Assembly: GCF_000473205.1 (NCBI RefSeq)
Contig: NZ_KI421507.1
Coordinates: 2,347,302 to 2,411,301, forward strand
Direction of reading: 5' to 3'
From: Pseudophaeobacter arcticus DSM 23566
GTDB taxonomy: Bacteria; Pseudomonadota; Alphaproteobacteria; Rhodobacterales; Rhodobacteraceae
DNA length: 64,000 bases
Below are positions 57,963 to 64,000 of this stretch, one piece after another. The notes below the pieces were generated by a model, which made no database searches, was not told the origin of the DNA, and saw only the letters and a program-made list of their open reading frames with translations. How positions within the stretch are numbered: the stretch's first letter is position 1; each line of letters opens with the position of its first letter. Both the position numbers and the translations under genes were made by a program.

Positions 57963-59810
57963 GTGCCATTTGGTTACTTAGTTTCGCTTGGCGATACCAG
58001 CCTGGACTCCGGAGATACCATCTCTGGGGGCTATACCCCCTTTACGGTGGATCAAACACTTGGCTCCGGTAGCTGGACCTGGAGTGGCTGGGCCGGTGGT
58101 TACTACTACACCAACGCAGTCGAATCCGGCACCTACTCCCTGGGCACGGATGGCAACGTCTATTTCAATCCCGACGCAGGACAGGTTGATACCATCTCCT
58201 CCGCCTCGGCGACCAATCCCCCCTCTTACTCCACCTCCCCCCCCGATGGCATCGTCGACGGTACCGCCTCGGACGACTATATTTCGGCAACCCATACTGA
58301 CGCCGAGGGTGACAGCATGAACGATGGCGTTGGTGGTGGCGCCTCGGGAAATGGCGACACTGTTCTGGCTGGCGCAGGCAACGACACAGTCCTTAGCGGG
58401 GTCGGTGATGATTCACTATCAGGCGGTGCAGGAAACGACTCGCTTTACGGCGAGGATGGCAATGACACGCTGGAAGGCGGCGTCGGCGCAGACTACCTGA
58501 ATGGCGGCACCGGGCTCGACTATGCCGATTATTCCAACTCTGCGGATCCCGTGAACATTAATTTGGCAACGGGTACAGCCAGTGGCGGCGACGCTACTGG
58601 TGATACCTATTCCGGCATTGATGGCGTCATCGGCACAGATGGCAACGACACGATTATCGGCTTTGACAACGAAAGCACCGGCGCGGGTGACACCTATTCC
58701 AATGACTTCTTTGGCGGCGATGGCGATGACTACCTGGATGGAGCCGGCGGCGGCGACACCCTGCATGGGGACGGCGGCAACGACACGCTGCTTGGAGGGG
58801 CTGGCGACGATAGCCTGTTTGGCGGCGACGGCGATGACAGTATGCTTGGTGGCAGCGAAAACGACTGGCTGGACGGCAATGCGGGTCATGACACAATGTT
58901 CGGCGGCACTGGCAGCGACACGATGTCTGGTGGCGCCGGAAAGGACCAGATCGAGGTCGCTCAGGGGGATACCGCCTATGGCGGCGACGATCAGGACACC
59001 TTCACCATTGTCGACCTGGGTGAAACCGGCAATGCCGATATTTTTATTGATGGCAATGAAGGCGGCACCGATTGGGACACACTGGATCTTGGCGGATTGG
59101 TGGACCGTAGCACGCTGGATGTAACCACAACAGCAGATGGCACCATGAGCGGCACCGCCACCTTGTTTGATGGCTCGGCCCTGACCTTTAGCAATATTGA
59201 AAAGATCATTTGCTTTGTCGCCGGGAGCAGGATCTCCACCGCTGCCGGCGCGATCCCTGTCGAAGAGCTGGTCCAGGGCGATCTTGTTCTCACCCGTGAC
59301 AATGGCTTTCAACCGGTGCGCTGGGTGGGCAAAACCACAGTTCCGGCGATGGGGGACTGGGCGCCGATCTGTATCACGGCTGGCACGCTCGGCACCAGCC
59401 GTGATCTGTTGGTGTCGCCACAGCACCGTATGTTGCTCACTGGGGCGACAACCCGGATGCTGTTTGACACCAATGAAGTTCTGTCAGCGGCGCATCATCT
59501 GGTCAACGACCACAGCATTCGCCGCCAGCCCGGCGGCATGGTCACCTATATTCATCTCTTGCTGGATCAGCATGAGATCATCTATGCCGAAAACTGCCCG
59601 ACCGAGAGCTTCTTTCCCGGCGATCAGGCGCTTGAGGCCCTGGGCCCCCCAGCCCTGTTCAGCCTGTTTGATTGCATGCCGGAACTGCGCGGCCACCCCC
59701 AGGGTTTTGGCCCCACAGCGCGGCACTGTCTAACGCGCCCCGAAACGCTGGCTTTGATGGCCACAGCCCCCGCGACATTAGCCGCCCCCCTGGCCCCGAC
59801 ACCGGGATAA
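57963..59810 (+). CDS. RTX-repeat protein with C-terminal Hint domain
   Basis: The 615-residue acidic protein has no classical signal peptide. Residues about 130-345 hold RTX calcium nonapeptides (G-G-D-G-D-D, G-G-A-G-N-D-S-L, G-N-D-T-L), usual in type I-secreted proteins. The Hint domain begins at Cys417 (C-F-V-A-G-S-R-I-S-T) and continues with S-P-Q-H-R-M-L-L, which holds the conserved His. Hint domains of hedgehog/intein type cleave or splice autocatalytically. Here it could cut off the RTX part or attach it after export. The last 50 residues are Pro/Ala-rich. Confidence 0.88.
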   Translation: MPFGYLVSLGDTSLDSGDTISGGYTPFTVDQTLGSGSWTWSGWAGGYYYTNAVESGTYSLGTDGNVYFNPDAGQVDTISSASATNPPSYSTSPPDGIVDGTASDDYISATHTDAEGDSMNDGVGGGASGNGDTVLAGAGNDTVLSGVGDDSLSGGAGNDSLYGEDGNDTLEGGVGADYLNGGTGLDYADYSNSADPVNINLATGTASGGDATGDTYSGIDGVIGTDGNDTIIGFDNESTGAGDTYSNDFFGGDGDDYLDGAGGGDTLHGDGGNDTLLGGAGDDSLFGGDGDDSMLGGSENDWLDGNAGHDTMFGGTGSDTMSGGAGKDQIEVAQGDTAYGGDDQDTFTIVDLGETGNADIFIDGNEGGTDWDTLDLGGLVDRSTLDVTTTADGTMSGTATLFDGSALTFSNIEKIICFVAGSRISTAAGAIPVEELVQGDLVLTRDNGFQPVRWVGKTTVPAMGDWAPICITAGTLGTSRDLLVSPQHRMLLTGATTRMLFDTNEVLSAAHHLVNDHSIRRQPGGMVTYIHLLLDQHEIIYAENCPTESFFPGDQALEALGPPALFSLFDCMPELRGHPQGFGPTARHCLTRPETLALMATAPATLAAPLAPTPG

Positions 59811-59968
59811 GAGACCGCCAATCAACAGGTTTTAAGGGACGCTTTGGTGAGTTCACTGCACCGGGGTGGATGCTACAGATCGGATGTGCGAACACTTTCA
59901 CCGGTTCATCTGGCGCGGTGCACACCAAAGTTTCAAACCCGCCCCATATCAAAAAAATGGTGTTCTAA

Positions 59969-60478
59969 ATGACCCCTGCATCACCAGTTTTGCACCTGCT
60001 CTGCGGAAAAATTGCCGCTGGAAAATCCACCTTGGCGGCCCGGCTTGCGGCCCCGGCTGGAACGATCTTGCTGTCCGAGGACGCCTGGCTAGAAGCGTTG
60101 TTTTCCGACCAGATGACCTCAGTCGCGGACTATGTGCGCTGCACAGAAAAACTGCGCACCATCCTGGGGCCACATGTCTCGGCGCTGCTGGAGGCAGGGG
60201 TCTCGGTGGTCTTGGACTTTCCCGCAAACACGGTTGAGACCCGCAAATGGATGAAAACGATCCTGAAAGAGACCGCAGCCTTCCATCAGCTTCACGTGCT
60301 AACGACGCCCGAGAAAGACTGCTTGGCCAGACTGCACAGCCGAAACGCCGGAGGGGGTCACCCCTTTGCCGCAACTGAGGAACAGTTTCACCAGTTTTCA
60401 AGCCACTATGTCGCGCCATCCCCCGAAGAAGGCTTCAACGTGATAGTTCACTCTGCCGCGAAAGAGGCTGCGGTGTAA
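59969..60478 (+). CDS. P-loop AAA-type kinase
   Basis: The 169-residue protein has Walker A G-K-I-A-A-G-K-S-T near residue 13, a catalytic-like Asp-Glu-Asp region (L-L-S-E-D-A-W) and V-V-L-D-F-P-A-N. This matches small zeta-toxin-like/AAA_33 kinases acting on small molecules or sugars. The substrate is unknown. No antitoxin is adjacent, so a toxin role is unlikely. Confidence 0.82.
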   Translation: MTPASPVLHLLCGKIAAGKSTLAARLAAPAGTILLSEDAWLEALFSDQMTSVADYVRCTEKLRTILGPHVSALLEAGVSVVLDFPANTVETRKWMKTILKETAAFHQLHVLTTPEKDCLARLHSRNAGGGHPFAATEEQFHQFSSHYVAPSPEEGFNVIVHSAAKEAAV

Positions 60479-60545
60479 GCACATGCAGCGCCCGGAGCTG
60501 GGCATCACCTGTCTGTGGCATGTCCAGGGTGCGAGGTCTGAGCGC

Positions 60546-63050
60546 CTAATACTGGCCGCCCGATGTCACAGTCCCAAAGGTGGCCTTGGGTCCCAGAACC
60601 GCCGTACCCCCACTTGAGGTGGTCACCTGACGTCCCGATTGCTGCACCTCTTCCAGAAGCGGCAGATCAGAGCCCATGGCAAAGCCGCCGTCAAAAGCCA
60701 GACCAAAGATTGGCTCAGCCCCGTCGCGGAAATACTCGGCCACTACATTGGCCCCCGAAGCACTGTCGGGCAGACGCGCCCCGGTATAGCGGTCGATCTT
60801 GATAAAGTGACCGCCCTCGGGCACTTCAAAGGGTCCGCCGCCAAATTTCTCGGTGGCAACCTTCATGAACTGCTGGAACACCGGACCACACATGGTGCCG
60901 CCATAGGCGCCCCGCCCCATCGGACGGGGTTGGTCGAACCCCATGTAGCAACCCGCGACGATATTGGAGGTAAAGCCCACAAACCAGACATCGCGGGAAT
61001 CATTGGTTGTCCCGGTCTTGCCAGCCGTCGGCACCGGCAGGTCGATCACACTGGAGGCGGTGCCTCGCTCCACGACGCCCCGCATCATCGAGCTGAGCTG
61101 GTAGGCGGTGATCGGATCCATCACCTGTTCGCGGTCGGTGGCGATACGTGGCGATTGCCCCGTTGGCAGGTCTGGCGAGGCGCAGTCAACGCAGTCACGA
61201 TCATCATGCCGGTAGATGGTGCGCCCAAAGCGATCCTGCACCCGGTCCACCAGGGTTGGCTGTACCCGCTGGCCGCCATTGGCAAACATCGCATAGGCCG
61301 CCACCATCTTGTAAAGCGTGGTTTCCTCTGCGCCCAACGAGTTGGCCAGGAACGTGCCCATGTTGTCGTAGACCCCAAAGCGTTCAGCATACCCTGCGAC
61401 AACCGGCATGCCGACCTCTTGGGCCAGACGAATGGTCATCAGGTTCCGGCTCTGCTCAATGCCGGTCCGCAGCGGCGTCGGGCCATAGAATTTATGCGAA
61501 GAGTTCTTGGGACGCCACAGCCCCTGTGGGGTGTTGATCTCGATCGGGGCGTCAATAACGATGGTCGCCGGGCTATAGCCGCTGTCCAGGGCCGCCGCAT
61601 AGACAAAAGGTTTAAAGCTGGAGCCCGGCTGGCGTTGCGCCTGTGTTGCCCGGTTGAACACGGAATCCTGATAGGAAAACCCACCCTGCATCGCCAGAAC
61701 CCGGCCAGTGTTCACATCCATCGCCACAAAGCCGCCCTGAACCTCGGGCACCTGACGCAGCGACCAGTGTCTGATGCTGCCGTCATCCGCTTTTACAGCG
61801 CGCACCAAGACCACATCCCCACGGGTGATATTGTCCTTAAAGCTGCCCTTCATCCATTTGATGTCCTCGCGCGGCACCGCACCGGTGCCGGTCTGGCCCT
61901 CGACGCCGACAACGAGGCTCTTGTCACCAACCTCCAGCGCTACAGCCGGATACCATGTGCCGCCCAGAGTAATGTCGCGGGGGACTTCGGCCTCTGCCAG
62001 GGCTCCGCGCCAGCGTGCCTCATCTGCCAGCACGTCCTCTTCCAGGGTAACGCCGGTGCCGATCCAGATCCCGCGCGAGCGGTCATATTTCTGCAGCCCC
62101 GTGCGCAGCGCATCCGCAGCCTCTGTCTGCATCTCGGCATCAATGGTCGCGCGCACCGACAGGCCGCCCGTGAAAAACTCGCCTTCGCCAAAGTTCTCGG
62201 ACAGCTGGCGGCGGATCTCATCGGAAAAATAGTCACGAGGCGGCAGGGTGGTGCGGAAACTGGGGAAATCACCATTCTGCACCGAGCGCAGCGGCTGCTG
62301 GACCTCGACGTTATAAACAGCTTCTGAGATGTAGCCGTTTTCAAACATTTCCCGCAGCACATAATCGCGCCGTTCCTTGAGGCGCTCTTTTCCGCGCACC
62401 GGATGGAATTTTCCCGGTGCCTTGGGCATCGAGGCCAGCGTCGCCGCCTCATGCGGGGCCAGCTCGCCCAGGGTCTTGTTGAAATAGCTCTGCGCTGCGG
62501 CCGTCACCCCATAGGAATTTTGCCCGAGGAAAATCTCGTTGAGATACAGCTCAAGGATCTGATCCTTGTTCAATGTCTCCTCCAGCCGGGTGGCGAGGAT
62601 AATCTCTTTGATCTTGCGCGCGGCCTTACGGTCGCCGGACAGCAGGAAGTTCTTCATCACCTGTTGCGTGATCGTCGAGGCCCCCCGCACGTTACCCCCG
62701 CGCGAGCGCACCGCCTCAACCGCAGCGGCGGCAATACCACGGGCATCATAGCCATTGTGGGAATAAAAATTCTTGTCCTCAGCCGAGATAAAAGCCTGCT
62801 TTACCAAATCCGGGATATCCGCCGAAGGCGTAAACAGGCGCCGTTCCTTGGCAAATTCATCAATCATCCGCCCCTCGCCTGAATAAATTCGGCTGATGGT
62901 TGGCGGCTGATACTGCGACAGGGATTCATGACTGGGAAGGTCGCGCCCGTAGATCCAGAAAATTGCCCCAAGAGTCAGCGCCACCATGGCAATGCCAAGG
63001 GTAATGGTACTGAAGATGGAACCAAAGAAGGATAGAATATACCTAAGCAC
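60546..63050 (-). CDS. mrcA: Penicillin-binding protein 1A (bifunctional)
   Basis: The 834-residue membrane-anchored protein (helix at about residues 12-34) has a GT51 glycosyltransferase (Glu91 in E-D-K-N-F-Y-S-H, T-I-T-Q-Q) and a transpeptidase with S-S-F-K (Ser477), S-R-N and K-T-G-T-T. It polymerises and cross-links peptidoglycan in the periplasm. The start is GTG at 63050, since no ATG fits. Next upstream on the same strand is the Amidase_3 gene, the two being functionally linked in wall remodelling. Confidence 0.96.
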   Translation of the reverse strand: MLRYILSFFGSIFSTITLGIAMVALTLGAIFWIYGRDLPSHESLSQYQPPTISRIYSGEGRMIDEFAKERRLFTPSADIPDLVKQAFISAEDKNFYSHNGYDARGIAAAAVEAVRSRGGNVRGASTITQQVMKNFLLSGDRKAARKIKEIILATRLEETLNKDQILELYLNEIFLGQNSYGVTAAAQSYFNKTLGELAPHEAATLASMPKAPGKFHPVRGKERLKERRDYVLREMFENGYISEAVYNVEVQQPLRSVQNGDFPSFRTTLPPRDYFSDEIRRQLSENFGEGEFFTGGLSVRATIDAEMQTEAADALRTGLQKYDRSRGIWIGTGVTLEEDVLADEARWRGALAEAEVPRDITLGGTWYPAVALEVGDKSLVVGVEGQTGTGAVPREDIKWMKGSFKDNITRGDVVLVRAVKADDGSIRHWSLRQVPEVQGGFVAMDVNTGRVLAMQGGFSYQDSVFNRATQAQRQPGSSFKPFVYAAALDSGYSPATIVIDAPIEINTPQGLWRPKNSSHKFYGPTPLRTGIEQSRNLMTIRLAQEVGMPVVAGYAERFGVYDNMGTFLANSLGAEETTLYKMVAAYAMFANGGQRVQPTLVDRVQDRFGRTIYRHDDRDCVDCASPDLPTGQSPRIATDREQVMDPITAYQLSSMMRGVVERGTASSVIDLPVPTAGKTGTTNDSRDVWFVGFTSNIVAGCYMGFDQPRPMGRGAYGGTMCGPVFQQFMKVATEKFGGGPFEVPEGGHFIKIDRYTGARLPDSASGANVVAEYFRDGAEPIFGLAFDGGFAMGSDLPLLEEVQQSGRQVTTSSGGTAVLGPKATFGTVTSGGQY

Positions 63051-63301
63051 GGATGCGGCCTTTCACGCGGGGTGCCGCCTATATAGGAGGGCATGAGCCT
63101 GGGGTCAAAAGCGGAAACAGCGGAAAAATGCCGCCAAGGGGGGAAAAACACCTCTCAAGGCCCACTCAAGGCGCCAGCCCCCCTTTGCCTGTCCTGCCGA
63201 AATCTGGAATCGCCCACCTAATCGCCCACCAAGAAGGGCGAAACCAAAGCTGCCACATTGGCTGCCGGGTCTATCGCGTGACGCCCCGCAACTGACGCCC
63301 T

Positions 63302-64000
63302 TTACTGACGCACAAGGGCGCGGCGCGCCTCATCTTCTATACGCCAGTTAATCAATCCCTTTAGCATCGCAGTTGCTGTTTGTCGGCGCCATTCAGGGTC
63401 CTGCAAATTGGCCAGATCACGGGCGCTGGACAAAAAACCGATCTCAACCAGAACCGAAGGGATATCGGCGGATTTCAACACCGAAAACCCCGCAGATCGC
63501 AATGGCTTACGATTGAGCGGCCCGCCCTGCTCCTTCAACCCGGCAACCAGGGCCCGCGCCAGGGCCTGGCTGCGGGGCTGGGTCTCCTGGCGTGCCAGAT
63601 CCAGCATCACCCCGACAACCAGATCATCGGTTTGGCTCAGATCGGTTCCCGACAGCAGATCAGCGCGATCATGGCGCTCTGCCAGGCTGGCCGAGGCGGC
63701 ATCGGTGGCTTCTTGCGACAGGGTGTAGACGGTGGAGCCATGGGCGTGACCCTGGGTCAGCGAATCTGCATGTAGGGAAATAAACAAATCCGCCCCGGCC
63801 TGATGCGCCAGCGCCGTGCGCCGCTCAAGCGAGACAAAGTAATCCCCATCCCGGGTGACCTGAACCGCAAACTGACCCGAGCGCACCAGAACCTCACCCA
63901 GCTCCAGCGCAAACTGCAACATCAGGTCTTTCTCGACGATACCGCCCGCGGCCTTGGCCCCCGGATCAATACCGCCGTGCCCCGGATCCAGCACCACCAG
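63302..64000 (-). CDS. N-acetylmuramoyl-L-alanine amidase (Amidase_3), 5' partial
   Basis: The frame runs to the window edge and gives 231 or more residues. Zinc-amidase motifs are V-L-D-P-G-H-G-G-I-D-P-G (first His), E-K-D-L (Glu), F-I-S-L-H-A-D-S (second His) and V-L-V-E-I-G-F-L-S (catalytic Glu). This is the AmiC type that splits septal wall in daughter-cell separation. The N-terminal AMIN domain and signal peptide would lie beyond 64000. It is transcribed in the same direction as mrcA. Confidence 0.93.
   Translation of the reverse strand: MVVLDPGHGGIDPGAKAAGGIVEKDLMLQFALELGEVLVRSGQFAVQVTRDGDYFVSLERRTALAHQAGADLFISLHADSLTQGHAHGSTVYTLSQEATDAASASLAERHDRADLLSGTDLSQTDDLVVGVMLDLARQETQPRSQALARALVAGLKEQGGPLNRKPLRSAGFSVLKSADIPSVLVEIGFLSSARDLANLQDPEWRRQTATAMLKGLINWRIEDEARRALVRQ

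Noticed and set aside
59969..60478. Toxin-antitoxin module with the P-loop kinase as zeta toxin
   Set aside because: There is no antitoxin gene next to it and the protein is shorter than zeta toxins.

Overview
The window is a high-GC, gene-dense chromosomal stretch that looks like a marine alphaproteobacterium of the Rhodobacterales (Roseobacter group, Ruegeria/Phaeobacter-like). The reasons are the protein families and their company: Bpt leucyltransferase, DUF2927, DUF2852, DUF4453/YARHG, GSCFA and Hint/RTX proteins, two TRAP substrate-binding proteins, a continuous prfB without the programmed frameshift, and the gatCA pair. This is inference from protein style; no 16S gene is present. There are no insertion sequences, prophage genes or CRISPR arrays. 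One tRNA (Gly-TCC) and the RNase P RNA are present.

Layout. 1-2.5 kb: tail of an unknown gene, a Bax-inhibitor-1/YccA membrane protein, a GNAT acetyltransferase and a doubtful secreted protein. 2.7-9.5 kb: rpmG, rnpB, an AmpD-type amidase translationally coupled to an excalibur-domain lipoprotein, gatA-gatC, an UPF0173 metallo-hydrolase, tag and tadA. 9.6-17.7 kb: a pseudouridine synthase with a Gly-Lys-Pro tail, then a suspected membrane-stress cluster (24-residue peptide, XpaC, TelA, DUF2927 lipoprotein, SPFH-GYF protein, chemoreceptor-type zinc-binding protein, double zinc-ribbon membrane protein) and a small heat shock protein. 17.8-19.1 kb: nitroreductase and dtd.

19.6-27.6 kb is a complete peptide-type ABC importer (Tat-exported binding protein, two permeases, fused double ATPase), followed by a polytopic membrane protein, a type I phosphodiesterase and a YARHG-like secreted protein. 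27.7-36.4 kb holds an esterase, an acyl-CoA synthetase, an ABC exporter, and a catabolic-looking group: orphan TRAP binding protein, a P450 that resembles the GcoA/CYP255 aromatic O-demethylases, and a divergent LysR regulator. 36.4-42.2 kb holds tRNA-Gly, an SGNH/GSCFA pair, DUF2852 and RDD membrane proteins behind a pair of palindromic sites, bpt, a VOC protein and a coiled-coil protein.

42.4-49.3 kb is a TRAP transporter (TakP-like binding protein, oversized DctQ and DctM) divergent from a Cache-domain histidine kinase and NarL-type regulator, probably a substrate-sensing uptake unit. 49.6-52.2 kb is ilvBN behind a promoter, a 15-residue Leu/Val/Ile-rich leader peptide and an attenuator. 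The rest holds a divergent cold-shock-like protein, an XRE regulator, a DUF2189 membrane protein, an amidase, prfB, an RTX-Hint protein, a P-loop kinase, PBP1A (mrcA) and the 3' part of a periplasmic N-acetylmuramoyl-L-alanine amidase, the last two being cell-wall partners.

The best candidates for something undescribed are the TelA/XpaC-SPFH-zinc-ribbon cluster, the GcoA-like P450 island, the paired palindromes at 39.06-39.14 kb and the phosphodiesterase-linked ABC cluster.
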